From assembly GCF_018873765.1 (NCBI RefSeq), contig NC_057924.1, positions 23,989,542 through 24,053,541 on the forward strand: a stretch of 64,000 nucleotides of DNA, in the 5' to 3' direction. The stretch's first letter is position 1, and every line of letters starts with the position of its first letter. The translations under genes and the position numbers were made by a program. This stretch comes from Telopea speciosissima (taxonomy: Eukaryota; Streptophyta; Magnoliopsida; Proteales; Proteaceae). Shown here piece by piece: positions 45,944 to 59,575 of the stretch. The notes beneath the pieces were generated by a model. The model searched no databases. It was not told where the DNA came from and saw only the letters and a program-made list of their open reading frames with translations.

Positions 45944-46154
45944 AGTGGAACTGAAATGAAGAATGGAATGCGTTGGGTGTGTTCCTTTGGGAGAATGATT
46001 TGGGTTTGTTGCATGGAGAGGGGATGTTTGAATTTATATAGAGGGGAAATTTTATAGTACTAACAAATAAAAGAGTAGGGGGTGCTCCTCTTGCCCCCCT
46101 TTAAAATAAAGTTTCCATTTACTAAAATAAATAAATAAATAAAAGAGGAGGGGG

Positions 46155-46277
46155 AACTTGGATCACAACCTCGTGCGAGAACACATTCTTGTACACTGGA
46201 TGCCAACCATATGGTTAGAACACATTCTTGTGGTTGGCATCCAATGTACAAAATTCCTCTGTAATTCTTCCATCTTG
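46155..46277. repeat. Short inverted repeat left of F6
   Basis: GTACACTGGATGCCAACCA (46192-46210) is mirrored by TGGTTGGCATCCAATGTAC (46231-46249) and contains a doubled GAACACATTCTTGT. A third copy of GGATGCCAACCATATGGT is at 46577-46594. Confidence 0.7.
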
Positions 46278-46444
46278 CGGTGTCTTGCAGTTTGGGTTTC
46301 AGAGCTCGACACATGGAAGATGCTTCATGTAGCAGTGCGGGCTTGATTGACCCTGTTTTTTTTTTCTCTTTCTTCTCGAGCTCGGCACTGTTGGATGTCG
46401 AATGTTCCACGTGTCAAGCTCTCAAACCCGAACTACAAGGCACC
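46278..46444. mobile_element. Foldback element, family F6
   Basis: CTTGCAGTTTGGGTTTCAGA (about 46284-46303) pairs with GAGAGCTTGACACGTG-containing right arm (CTCAAACCCGAACTACAAGG, 46420-46439). AGCTCGACACATGGAA and TTCCACGTGTCAAGCT continue the arms. Pairing may extend further out (CATCTTGCGG/CCACAAGATTAAG), so the true element may be larger. Confidence 0.7.
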
Positions 46445-47323
46445 ACAAGATTAAGATAGGCTCTGTAGAGAACTTTTTTCCATGTACGAGAACTATGCTT
46501 GTGTAAGAATGTGAATCAGCCTCAAAGAAAAGAACTGGGATCACATCTCCGTACTAGAATGTATTCTCGTATGCTGGATGCCAACCATATGGTATCCATC
46601 CCCCTTGGACAGGGGCCCCGAAGTGGATACCCTCCTCGGGAAGTTTTTGTCAGTCCCCTAAATGGCTAAACATATAATGTTCTGTAATTCCTCAATTTCC
46701 CTTAATTATGAAAAAGTGAAAATTTACTCTTTCATAACTACAAGCTTCCCTCAAAATTTTAAATACCAAAATCACCCCTTTATTCTGGGAAATTCTTATA
46801 AAATCCAATTTTCTTATTATTATTTTTTTATTTGGTTAGGTTTTCGTGTAAAGCTTAACTGTAAGTTACAAGAACTTAATTGTCGAGAGAATTCTACCCG
46901 TAGTGTTGTTCCCCTCTGTCATGATGAGGATTCTTCAAACAGTGAAACTGTGACGAGGGATATAATTGGCAAATCAATTAGCTTGCGCTATGGGTAAAGG
47001 GGGCCGTGACATCTGACGAACTCCTAGACCGCTTTAAAACTGAAAATGCCAGACAGAGATGCAGCCCAAATCACATTGTCACCTCTACCATGAGGCCCCT
47101 ACAATCAAACAAAAGCTACTGCTATATACAGAATTCCGATTTGTTGTATTTGGGTTTGAAAAATAAGTTTCAAAACATCACCTTCTAGCTTGGAGCTTGT
47201 TGCTTTTGTAAGAAAATTAAACGAAAGTAAAGGAGCTTGTTTAGTCCCACATTCCTCAAAAACAAGTGTGTGAATGAGATTATAAGTATCCATAGCACTT
47301 GCAGGGAATGTGTGGGTTGGGTC
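46445..47323. other. Intergenic, no gene recognised
   Basis: Open frames at 46662-46997 and 47006-47326 have no recognisable motifs and AT-rich codon use. A copy of GGATGCCAACCATATGGT is at 46577. Confidence 0.4.
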
Positions 47324-47501
47324 CATGGTTTGAGTTATCGGTGTTGGATCGGTCGGTACTACACAGCTTTGAAGATGACTGATACTGTATCATGGAACAG
47401 TATGGAAAAGGACTAAAATAATCAAGAAAGCCCATGTTTTCAAAGAAACCTAAAGGTAAACTTATCCGATACCCGATCCAATACTGTGCATTAAAATCAT
47501 G
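47324..47501. mobile_element. hAT-like MITE (CATGRTTT ends), copy 2
   Basis: The flanks GTTGGGTC (47316-47323) and GTTGGGTT (47502-47509) agree at 7 of 8. The ends are CATGGTTTGAG and, inverted, CATGATTTTAATGCAC. The internal words GATACTGTA and CCGATACCCGATCC match the family of 3995-4258. Confidence 0.8.
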
Positions 47502-47944
47502 GTTGGGTTTGAAAAAATTAATTTAGTGTAATTCAGTTTTCCTTACTTGGCATTTAAGTAAGGAACAATGTTTTTTTTTTTTTGATAAAAAGTAAGGGAC
47601 ATTGATTAATGATTTGCTCTAATATGGCAACTCAAGTTTTTTTTTTTTTTTTTTGGGTGCAATAATAAGGCAACTCAGGTAGAACTTCAAATTTGTTAAG
47701 ATATAATTGGTTGACAACTAAACTTTGACAAACTTAAGGCAACAATTGAGAATGCAACGGTAGAAAACCCTATCATGTGGGAAATACAATAGAGATGGGA
47801 CTTTGCCATCCAACCAATCAATATTAATAGAAGAGCCTTGCTAGGCTGCTAGTGGCATGACCTTTTCAATCGTGAGAGACTTAAACTTTTGTTTCATCCA
47901 AAAAAAAAAAAACTTGAACTTTTATTATAAGTATGTTTTACTAT

Positions 47945-48214
47945 TAGGGATGTAAATGAATAGTTGAAATCCGTTTTCGTATCCGTGTCTGTGTCTATTT
48001 AGCACTATCCGAATCTATCCGAAAGCTAAACGGATATGGATATGAATAGGCTATAGTTATCCGAAAAGCTATATTTACATATAAACGGATAAAATATTCG
48101 ATCCGTATCTGTGTCCCTATCCATTTAGCACTATCCGAATCCGTCTGAAAGCTAATCGGATGCGGATGCGAATATAGCACTATCCGAGCCGAATCTGATC
48201 CGTTTACATCCTTA
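47945..48214. mobile_element. hAT-like MITE (AGGGRTGTAAA ends), copy 2
   Basis: A perfect 8-bp duplication TTTACTAT is at 47937-47944 and 48215-48222. The ends are TAGGGATGTAAATG and, inverted, TAAGGATGTAAACGGATC. The interior of TATCCG/CGGATA words matches 29695-29951. Confidence 0.9.
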
Positions 48215-48222
48215 TTTACTAT

Positions 48223-49577
48223 ACAGGTAGGGCAAGGTGTAGTAATGTATTTACCCTTCCCCGAGGTATTCAACTCTGTGTGATTCTAACTGCCGGAGCC
48301 CCTATACACCCAAGAAAGGGAATTTATTGTCTTAAAAAAAAAATATTTATTAACTTCCCTTTTATAAATACAGCCACTTAAACAATAACATTTGACATAC
48401 AGAATCCAAAATGCATTGGTAATTGCAAACGAAAAAAGAGAAAAGGCTACTATCACGCTCAACGAAGGGACCCAAACCTTCCCCTTTATAAAGATTATGT
48501 ATTCCCCTAACATTCCTAACTTACCAAAAAAATGGGATGGGAAATTTTTCTAAAGCGAAAACATCAACCGAAAAGTTGGTGCCCGATAAAGTTTTATCTA
48601 ATTAAGAAGTTATCTTTTTGTGAAGAACCTAATCCATATGTTTTTTGAGGTCAGAATAACCTCCCATATGTTTGGTTCTATCTATGAACAAGTCAAATTG
48701 CTACTCTAGGAACCAATTTTGAGACTTTTCGGTCAGAATGTATGACCATGGAAGGAAAATTTTGAGAAGTGTGGAAACTAAGAAAGTTAATTATAGAAAG
48801 AATTGGTGAAAACAATTCAGGGATAGAAAAGATAATGCAATTATTATTCAAGGAAATTTTGGTAATGGATAAATTAAGCCTATATCTAATGAAAGAAACT
48901 GGCCAAATGCTCAATTTTAGAAGCTTTTATGGCAATCTTTTTTTAAAGTGGAAGGCTCTAGAGGGTATCTCTATACTAGAACCAATTTTTGCCACAGCTA
49001 AGAGTGATGTGACAAGTTCCACTGCATGGATATTTAGAAAACTGTCCCGGGTTGGTCAAATGTCAAATTTTAGACTCAAATTCAAGGATATACTCTCTCA
49101 TGTATCGACATATTCATTTGTAGTTTCAGCTGTCAGTTTTTTTTTGTTTATTACATTAGCATTGGATTTTTACAAGTTTTATTTTATCATTTGGCCACCC
49201 CATTTTGAGTAAAACTTGACATTTGAATTGGGGACCTTGGATTCTAGTTGTCCATAGAATCTCAACTTTGTTCAATGTGCCACATGGTAGATAATTGTAT
49301 GATTTAAAGAACCCGTTGGACTACTAAAACTTCTCCCAAGTTTTATAGATATGCATGAAGAAAAATATTTCTTTTTCCCCATTTCATCTTCTTATGTGCC
49401 TCTAATACTTCAACTGAATGCCAATGCCAACTTAAATGAATCTAGACAGCTTCGATATCTATTCTATTATATCCTCTGAACAAAATTTTGTGATACTCAA
49501 AATAGCAATGTACCTCAGTCTAATGCAGTCTGCTTACATTTGAACATTCAAAACTCATTTATTTAGAATTTCAAAAA
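48223..49577. other. Intergenic between MITE and ABCC gene
   Basis: No recognisable gene. The 147-codon plus-strand frame at 48769-49212 and the minus frame at 48286-48513 show no family motif. A minus-strand AATAAA poly(A) signal for the ABCC gene is at 49558-49563, about 15 bases past its stop codon. Confidence 0.5.
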
Positions 49578-52500
49578 CTAGGAGCTACATCTTTGAGTAT
49601 ACTCATTAACAAGCTTTGCAAATGATGAGGACTTGATCTCTAACAACTTGGTTGGGGAATCATATTCCAATATAAGGCCTGCTTGAGACAAAAAAAAAAA
49701 AAACACATGTCAAATTTGATTAGGAAAGCACCTAAAAAAGGATGAGAAGACGTATTACCAAAGTCAATTGAACCCATTTGATTGTGTTGAACTAATTACT
49801 TCCTACTAACCATTATCAAGAAGGAGGACCAGATTGATATCAAGAATTGACGTTATTCTATGTGCAATTGTGATTACAGTAGACTCTGAGAAGTATTGCC
49901 TAATCGTTTGTTGAATTAGATAGTCAGTCGCAGTATCCATAGATGCAGTAGCTTCATCGAGTACTAATACTTTGCTTCTCTTGAGTAGTGCCCGTCCTAA
50001 ACAGACTAACTGTCTTTGACCCATGCTCCAATTCTCTCCATTCTCAGTCACTGTGACAACCATCATATGAAAATGGGTTAGCTGTTCAGGATTTTATTTT
50101 TATTATATTTTCTTCTACTTTTGTCAGAAAAGGGGCTGGAAGCTGGACGTCAAGTTGTGCTCTAAAAGTTAAACATATCACACAATAAGAATTTTGGAAG
50201 TGTTATGTACTTGTGTATGGATTTTGAATAACTTTGGTACAGAGTGAATATGAGAAGAAACCAACCTGTAGAATCAAGTTTCCCTTTTTTCTTTCTAACT
50301 TCATCACCAAGCTGAACTCTATCTAAAGCCTAAGACAACAAAAAGTCCACATCAACTTAAAATCTTTCTTAATTATTCAGGATGACATAGAATCAATAAT
50401 TAAAGATGAACTAAGCCAAAGATGAAATGAACAAGCAAAGGGAGTCAAGTGGAAGTAAAAAAACATGGAAAGAAAAACAATACACTTCCATGTCGAAGAG
50501 AATATCCTAGTGCATCCAATGAAATGCCTCCAATATATAGTCAAAAGAATTTTAAGAAGTTGAACTAAATAAAAAGACAGATGATCATGAAAAAAGAATT
50601 CGCTGAGACACATGTCTCAACCAGTCAATTGTGATGTGTTAATTTTATGCGCAAATCATTAGTAAGCAGAAAATATGTACACCCTAACTTTGTCACTAAT
50701 TATAGATTTCATCAAATGAAAAAGCTTACTTCCCAAATATGTTCATCAGTGTACTCTTTCATTGGGTCAAGATTGGTTCTTAGAGGCCCCTCAAACATTG
50801 TTGGGTCTTGTGGGATGATGCTCAATCTTGACCGCAAGTCATGCAAGCCAATCTTAGAAATGTTGATACCATCTATCCAAATCTGACCAGCTGTAGGTTC
50901 AAGTACGCGGAAGAGAGACTGTACAAGAGTTGATTTACCACTTCCCGTTCGTCCAACGATGCCAATCTTCATCCCTCCAGGAAAAGTGCATGTGAGACCT
51001 CGCAAGATAAGAGGAAGGTGTGGGGCATATCGGACCTACACACATATTAAATAATTAAATCATGTTGCTCAGTAGAATTCCACAAGAGTAGGAAGAACTA
51101 TCCATCAACATTAGGCTTTAGAGGTCCTATTTCATAAAACAATGAAAGAAGTAAGGAGATAAAAACTCGAGGAGTCTACATTGGAGATTACCTGCAGATC
51201 AACAATATCAACTTTCCCTTGTGATGGCCATTCACAATCTAGCCCATTTTCTTCACCCAACAGAGGGGGTTCACTAGGAATGCAAGCATATTGTAGTATT
51301 CTCTCAACCGATATGATTTTAGTCTCAAGTTGGTTAAGATCCCATATGACTCCATGCATACTGAAACCAAGCCCATATGTGACTGCTAAACCCATAACAC
51401 CTTCAAGGGATAAAAGAAAACAAAACATATTCGTAATTGTTCTTTCATGTGAGCAATCAACATAGTTTCCCTAAAGGATACTTTTATAAAATCTCAAGTT
51501 CAACTTTTTACCAGGACTGAGTACTCCCTTAGGTAAGGAAATCAAGAAAACCAAAGAGATAACATATGTGATCGATGCCAACATATCCATGCGGAAGCAT
51601 AACCACTCCATTGCACCAGAGAAATGAAATTTGGGCCGAGCATAACTATCCACCAGCTTGAGGTTTGTATCCATAAATTTCTCTTCTTGATTGAAGCCCC
51701 TGATTGTGGATGAACCTAAACTAGATTCTGCAAAATGTTGTATAATTGGAGCCTGGCACACTCCAAACAGTCGTGACAATTCTCGTGCTGCAGATATGTA
51801 GTATTTCTACAAGACAAGGGTTTATAATAAAAAGGAAATTAGATACAATGTAAAAAAAAAGTATTGAATTAGCGTATAAGTAGTGAGAAAATGAGATAGA
51901 CTTTATTTATGAGAGATTTCTTAATGTGAGCTGCCTAAATTTAAATGGATTGATAGTGACACCATCATTATGGATGAATTATAGAAAAATATTTAGTCTA
52001 TTTATTTACTTCAACTGTTTCCTTCTGAATGATTTTCTTTCTTCTACTTTTACTATATGTTAATTGAATAACATTATCTATATGTTTACTATATCTTGCA
52101 ATCTCTATCCCCAGTTTCTTGATGAAATGTTTATTGAACATGAACATCACTATATCTGAAATTTTTGGTATATGTATTTTCTTTTTATCAAAATTTTAAT
52201 CATATTATCAAATTTCAATTCAATTAATAATTATGTATTTTCATATCCAATTTTTTGTCAAATATAAACTTGCTAAATGTAGAATGGATAATTCACTAAC
52301 CAAAAGCACATGAATGTGTAGTTTAGTGCAAAAATGTTGGCTTAGTGTAGCTTAAGTACTTCATTTAGGCTAAGTGCAATGTTGTTTCATGCTTAGAATA
52401 AAATACAACTAGCCCATCATGCATTTCACTAGGAAAGAAAGAGGCATTTGATGGAAAGATGGAAAGAAAGAAGGAAAGTGAAAAAAAAAAAGATGGCAAG

Positions 52501-55500
52501 GAAGGAAAAAGATATTACCATTGAAAGTTATCAACTAATTATAATGTAACATTGGTGCTAGATGGTTCATCTAGATAGGCTTTTCTTGACTGCCCAAATA
52601 ACAGCCACATGGTAGTTTCATTGGGGCTCGAATATTTTGTCGACTTGGGTTGTCCAAATCACAATGCTACCCATTTATCAACTTTGAGCCCCGATTGATT
52701 GAGGATTCAACTTATGCAACCTTAGGCAACTTCAATTCAACCATTGAAAATATAGGGATAAAATTCCAAATATGGTTGACCATACATCAAAGTTTGGAAC
52801 CAAAACTTGACATATAGTCAATCCAAACAAAGAACAACTATCCAATAGCCGATTTGACTAAAGAAGTCCTCTAGATGACCGAAAATTGATGGACCCCTGA
52901 GACAAGGCTCTTAGGTAAGCCTTGTAGTGGACATTTTCTTTAACTCAATATTGTTATTGAGAATTAGTTATTAATTTAAAAATTTTCACCAATTTGTCAT
53001 TTTAAAATTATCTACAAATTTATTTTTTATAATGTTTAACTAGTTGATTATTTAGCTAATGTAAAAAAAAATTTATCAATTTCTTACTTTTAAAAGTTAC
53101 CTGATAGGTAGAACATGTATGGGGTTTATTGGCCGGGACACCTAATAGAGGGGTCAAATGGTAAATTTGACCATTGGATTCTAGGGGACGGTCTAAATAG
53201 ACGACATGTTAAATTTTAGACCCAAATAAAAGTGAATGACTACATGTTAGAGTGAAAGACTACATGACAAAGTGAAATACCAAAGCTTTGCGTTAATTCA
53301 CATGAAAATGTGTAATGGAGAAAATGGGTTTCTTGCACATATTATGTACAAAATTCAATAAGAATATTAAGGTTTAAATCTTCCCTCTCACACCTAAGCA
53401 TATATACATCCACCATTAAACCAATTTTGGTGTAAACAAAGCAAATTTAATATACTAATCAAACAAAGCTTGAACCAACTTGTATTATGACATGCTAACC
53501 ATAGAGAAATATGGCTGAGCAAGATTTGAAATTTAATCATAAGAATCAAAAGTAAAATTACCTGGTACCAAATGCATGTCACAGTCATCGGAATAAAAAC
53601 TATTAGCATTTTCCATGCAACTTGTGACATTACTGCAACAGTTCCCAAGAATCCTAGGATCGAGATAATAAGTTCTTCAATTTGATGTGGAATAAAGGTA
53701 TCAACTGCACTTTGATCTATGGATACCTGTACATAAAAATAGAGTTTATTTTAAATTTAAAATTATATTAACAATAATGGTGATTAAACAAAATTTTTGG
53801 ATCTCAAAAGTAAATGAGTATTTACTAACCCGATTTAGAATCCTTCCACTTGGAGTAGAATCGAAAAATGATAGGGGAGCACGAAAAATACATAAGTGCA
53901 TTTTGTTGAAAAGAAAAGTGGCGGTCTTATATCCAGCAGTTACAATAAGCATGGACCTTATAAGTACACATAGAGAGCTACCAAGGATCAAAGTAATATA
54001 AACAAAAATGATAGTGGATTCTTTAACATGAGGTATCAGATCCTCTGAAACAGGAGTAGCCAACACCATCCAATAACTACTGCCTATTTGGAGAAGCTTG
54101 ACAAGAATTTGTGCTAGCAATATAAATGGTGCAAAAACCCCTCTATATGCAGCAGTAATATACTTCCAATAGACAGAAAAACTGACTCCATCCTTTTCTC
54201 TTTTTTCTTCTTGGACAAGCTGCCCTTCTGGCCTAACTAGTTTTTCTGTTTTGTAATTTTTGGGTTCCCTTCCCTCGTTATCTTGAATAGATTTATCGTT
54301 ATGTAGTATATTACGATCTTCCTCACCATTAATTAAATTATCCAAAGCAGCCCTATGCTCGACAGAACTAAGGTATGCCAAAGCATTCTTATGTGCACCT
54401 ACTAATTCCATAAAATCAGTTCCTGCACTAAGAATTTCATTGTATTTTCCTGCTTGAGTAATCTTTCCATCTCTCATAACCTGCCAAATGAGAGAAGTTA
54501 AATAATCACTCTTAAACAAAGCCGAGAAACTTGAAGTTTAGAAAGAAAGATGGCATACTCTCACCAAGATAAGATCAGCAGAAGGTAAAAACTCTATTTG
54601 GTGGGTAACATAAATTACTGTTTTTAAACCCAAAATTTTCAGCAAACATTCCTGTCATAAAATTTTAGATGTTCACATTTAGACACTAAGAAAGAATTTC
54701 TAGTTAATTAAAAGTCCAAAAACTATACATATTAATATCATAATGATAAGTAATATCAAACCATAGGTTTTATACCAAAATATACATCTCTCAATATCAT
54801 GTGTCTGCATATCTTGTTTGTTTAGACAACCATGATTTCATTCTTCTTAGATCAAACTCAGTTTCTAGTGAATAAAATTGTGATGTAAGCAATGAGACGT
54901 ATAGCTTTAATTCAGTTTCATTAAGGAAAACTTTGGAAATAGAGGTCAAAGAGAAGATACCTTAAATAGATGAGCACCTGTGTGAGCATCCACAGCACTA
55001 AAAGGATCGTCAAGCAAATAAATATCTGCATCATGGTACAAAGCACGTGCAATCTGAATTCTTTGCTTCTGTCCACCACTTAGGTTGATCCCCCTCTCCC
55101 CTATGATAGTTTGGTCCCCAAAGGTACACAATTCTAGGTCCTTATTCAATGAACATGCTTCAAGGATCATCTCGTACCTTTCCTTATCCATCTCTTTACC
55201 AAACAATATATTGTCTACTATCTTACCACTTTGTATCCAAGGTGATTGTGCAACATAAGCTTTTGTTCCATTCAACCAAATGTCTCCAGATACCTTTGGC
55301 ATTTCTCCCAATATGCATGAAAGTAGGCTTGACTTTCCTGACCCAACAGAGCCACAGACAGCTACTCTCATACCACGGTATACACATAAATTAAGATCTT
55401 TTAATGTGAGATTAGGAGAATGAAGATCCCAAGAGAAATTCCCATTGACTATCTCAATTGCAACCTTGATGGCATCTCTTGGAAGATTTTGTACTGTATT

Positions 55501-57324
55501 TGGATGCAGATCATCAAGAGAGAGGTATGATGCTATCCGATCAAGGGAAATTTTAGTCTGGACTACCATGGAGACTGTGTCTGGGAGATTATAAATAGGC
55601 CATTGCAATATCTCAAATGTTGCAAGTGCAGATAAAATGTTCCCCGACTCTAGCGGGATTCCTATAAACATACAAAACCCGAAAGTAACCATGGATACAA
55701 ACATGGGAGCAGAAGAGTAGACAAAAGCACTAATAGCTGACGTATAAAGTAACTTTTTCAACCATTTTGTTTCAAATTTCCTGAGCTCAATTATCTTAGC
55801 CAAAAACTTCATATCCCAACCCTGAAGCTTGAGAATCTTAATATTTCTTAGAGCCTCAGATGTCACCTTCATTCTTCTATCTTTTGAATCCATCAATTCC
55901 CCCTGAAATTTCTCATGTAGTTTTCCTAGTGGAACATTTGCTAACATTAAAATCAATGTGGCAATAAAAGCTGCAAGTGAAGCAAGTCCAAGACTCTTGT
56001 ATAAGATCAACAATGCTAGAACAATCTGAATAGGCACCTTCCATATATCGTGTAAGTACCAACTAAAATATCCAATCCTTTCAACATCAACACTCATCAA
56101 ATTAATGTTCTCCCCACCTTGTTTTGATTGGCTGGAAATCTTGAGACACTTCTTATAGATTGTTGAGAACAAAGCAGCACGGATCTTAATTGCCATATTT
56201 CGCAATTTAAAGAACAAATGTCTCTCTGAGAAGCACCCTATGAGCTTTGAAAGAAAGAAAATGATCACAAGAACATAGCCTTTATATTTTAGTTGGTAAG
56301 GGCTATTAAGATATTGAACAAAGGTATCAATAAGGTATGGTCCAACATAAGAAGACAATGTGCATACCATGGATAGTAAACCCGTCCATAAAATTTCTTT
56401 CCACGTTGAGAGAATCAATGCCTTTACCAACTTGAGTGTGCTTACTTGACCACCATTACCAATACCATTACCATCAGATTCAAGTTTATTTCTAAAATGA
56501 GCAAAGACCACATTGGCACTATGACAATTGGCAAGCTGAGGAACATCTTCAAGGTTTAGTGTTCTTTTATACCCTAATGCAAGCAAAGGGCCCATCCAAG
56601 AGAAAGTAAAAATACTAAGAAGATTGGCATTTGCATAAGGAGTTACACTGTCTCCACCGACATTTGGTTCTTGCTCATCATCACCATTTTTTTTGCTGGA
56701 ACTAATTTTCAAAAGAGGCTCTAAAAGATGGAAAGATTCGTCTTCTCGTCCCTTACCAAACAATCCAGCATAAAAAAATAACAAACCAGCAATAACGGAT
56801 ACAACATCAGATACCCATAGCAGGAATGGTAAGGATGAATGTTTCCAATACAAGCCAAGATGTATAAGAAGATAGGAACATGACATTAGGAAGTAGAAGG
56901 TGCACCAAATCCTTAGTAGAATAGGGAACTTATGCTCACTTGAATGGGAAAAATGGGTGTACATGTAAGTAGAGATCATAAACCAAGTGAGTGTTCTAAA
57001 TGCAAAATCCAATTGAATAACATGCTTTAGATCAGACCAACCATACCTATACCCAGAAAGGTAAATTGACACACAAAAGAGAATATTACAGAAAGACAGA
57101 CATATGCAAGATGTAAGGGCTAACGAGTAGTAAGAGTATGGATTCTTCAACATTAGTTTTGAATTTTCAAGAGAAGGCATCGTGCGTTTCTTGCATGCCC
57201 AGAAAATGGATAAAACTATTAACAGAATTAGGTGTGAAGAAGCAGAAATACCATGCAAGAAAATGATTACAGAAGACTGCGAAAAGAGTATCCAGATATT
57301 CTTTGATTCTTCAAAAACATCCAT
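49578..57324 (-). CDS. ABCC-subfamily (MRP-type) ABC transporter, ten exons
   Basis: Full-length ATP-driven exporter, probably vacuolar, moving glutathione or other conjugates in relatives. Exons are 54961-57324, 54565-54651, 53830-54480, 53562-53726, 51512-51806, 51192-51400, 50730-51035, 50266-50329, 49811-50050 and 49578-49678. All introns are GT-AG, the phases fit, and the product is about 1493 residues, the usual length for the plant ABCC3-like group. Order: TMD0 (1-200), TMD1 (about 300-590), NBD1 with Walker [10 protein letters not shown] (658), signature LSGGQKQR (748) and Walker [17 protein letters not shown]; a charged linker; TMD2 (about 930-1210, [14 protein letters not shown]); NBD2 with GRTGSGKST (1285), [39 protein letters not shown] and TIAHRI; and a tail ending QRCSS. 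The NBD2 signature is the SxGQ variant usual in ABCCs. The ATG context AACATGGATG is good and no defect was found. Substrate cannot be told from sequence. Confidence 0.95.
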
Positions 57325-59204
57325 GTTTGCAAATTTTCTTTTCTTCTGTTTGTAATTTGGTGGCTCAGTTCAGGCTGCTCTAATACAAATCTTTTCAACC
57401 TTAACACATTTTATTTAATGCAGACCCATTTGAAAAACTGTTGTGGAATCTTTAGCATCTACATACAAACCATTTCCATCTCATGTGTTCCACTAAGACT
57501 TAGACGGATATTGGAGTCTCAATATCACCCTTGGATGTAGTTGGACCTATTAACAAACAAATAGAATGGAAAATGTTTGAAAGTATATAGAGAGCAAGAG
57601 AATTAGTAAAATTTTTATAGAAAAGAATCATTAATGGAAGAAGCTATAGTTATGTATAGTTTAGTCCATGTTCAATTAAGAACATCAATACAGATAATAG
57701 AAACTTAGTGATAATGGATTAAATAAACCAATAACTTTTAGAATTAACATATTGGAGCAAAATTTAAGGAAAGACAAAGAACTTCAAATCATAAGAACAC
57801 CATGTGATGCATTGTAGTAAATTTTTCAGCAAAATAAAAAGAAAATAAAATTGAATTTCCAAAATACCAAATCCATATACGAAGTTTCAAATAATGTAAC
57901 CACAAAAACAATATTAGCAACATAATTAACCGTTGAATAGAACTGTTTAATATGATATGCAATAGCCTTCTATAGTAAACCTTTCCAAATCATTGATGGC
58001 AACTTAGTATCATTGAATGTGAGGGGGAGAAATCCTAGTGACACAATACTGCAACTAACTACATCCAACCTAATTTTATATAAATCAATAATTGATTGAG
58101 TAATACACTACATTAAGTGGCTCATTTCAATCTGTAGGATATTATAAATATAATTTCATTTGTTACATATAGTAATCATATTTTTGAGGTGCCTATTACA
58201 CATCATTACAGACTGCACTCAACCTGATTTTGTCTATAAATCAATAACGGGTTTAATAATTCACCAAGTTACTTACTTCAATCCATATCATATGATCAAT
58301 ACCAATTAATATATTATATACACTAACCAACATTTGAGGTACTAGTTATACTTCACTACTCCTAAATTGTGATAAATTTGGTAAGACAACTATTAGAACT
58401 CTTTAACATGTGTATTTATTAGTTACCATTGTAACAAGACTAGCCTAAAGTTAAAATCAACACATCAAACAATAATGGAAGCCGTGATGTAGGACAGCTA
58501 TGGATAAGGCCCAAACTTGTTCATATGATTTTTAACTACTACCAAAAAATATAAATTAATTCAGAAAACAAACATGTCACAATCAATAATGCAACAAAAT
58601 TCAATTGAGGCTTAGCTAGCATGGATGTAATTTAAGAAAGCGGAAAAACTTTACAACTACTATACATTGCATATCTAAGTTTTTAGGCTTTGAAACAATC
58701 AACTCATGTGATAAAGCTTCTTTAGAACTAGGAGAGAAAAATTGATATTTTATCATAATTTTATTGAAAATTTGAAAGAAGTAAACCACACTCCTTTTAC
58801 CCTCAAAGGTGATATAATGCGGTTGCAACATTTGAGTCAATGATTTGAGGCTTGGTGCATAGAGAGAAGTAAAACAACTAAACTGAACTGAAGCTTGATG
58901 CATGTGCTTCCATAGTTAAGCCTTTTGTTAATTGTAAGTCTGATACTCAAAGGCACACATTTTCATCAACGCAGGATGATAAAACTCAGTTTGTTTAACA
59001 AAAAGTGAAATCATTCTCATAGCCCGTGGCCTTCCATTAACAAAAGTAGTATAGATATTTTGTGTTTCAATATATAATTTGTGCTTTTCTTAGTTCTATA
59101 CAATTTTCTCATAGATCCTCACTATCTATGACAATGTTTTCAATTATTTTCCCATTATCATATGTGATGCCTATTGTTTTTTTATTTTTCATTAAAAAAA
59201 TTTG
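57325..59204. other. Upstream region of the ABCC gene, AT-rich
   Basis: No gene recognised. Strongly AT-rich with no clear single TATA box. It contains a loose duplicated passage (CAACTAACTACATCCAACCT...CAATAATTGATTGAGTAAT at about 58050-58105 against ...CACTCAACCTGATTT...CAATAACGGGTTTAATAAT at 58215-58260). The minus frame 58616-58903 has no known motif. Confidence 0.4.
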
Positions 59205-59575
59205 GGGAAGGGATGCATGCGAGGAAGGCCATGGGCTTGCTGTCATCTGTGGACTAGGCACGGACATGTGCAACAGGTGGCTTCTACCGTGGGTGTGCAT
59301 GCACTGCGTGCCCAAGGCCACAGCCTGCTGCCCTTGCCTATCGCAAGCCCCGTTAGCCGCACCCAACACCCCACCTACCTCATGCCCCGCCTGCCATGGG
59401 CAGCCCCTGCCGCGTGCTGCCCCTGTGACCCGTGTGCCCCTGCGTTCGATGGCCTGCCCTCTACCGTACGCTCCCTGCGTGCATTGGCCCCTGCCGCGCC
59501 TTGCGCATGCTACTACTGGTTCTGTTTGCGCGCACTAGTAGCCTGTGGTCTGCCTTTTGTTTTTCCTATATGCTA
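59205..59575. repeat. GC-rich island of unknown origin
   Basis: The sequence changes abruptly from AT-rich DNA to about 60-65 percent GC by eye. It is full of GCCCC, CTGCC and CATG words (TGCCGCG.., CCTGCCCT, GCCCCTGCCGCG near 59490), and reverts to AT-rich at about 59580. All three forward frames stay open for long stretches because stop codons are rare in such composition; none shows a family motif. It may be an inserted fragment of a GC-rich repeat. Confidence 0.5.

Noticed and set aside
48769..49212. 147-codon plus-strand frame
   Set aside because: No recognisable motif, AT-rich codons and no promoter or splice support.
49801..49810. ABCC stop after LLLDNG
   Set aside because: The TAG lies in the donor G|GTTAGT; the last exon at 49578-49678 supplies the usual C-terminal tail.
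54946..54960. ABCC exon 1 read through to VSSL and stop
   Set aside because: AAG|GTATC is a splice donor, and the family sequence continues in the exon at 54565-54651.
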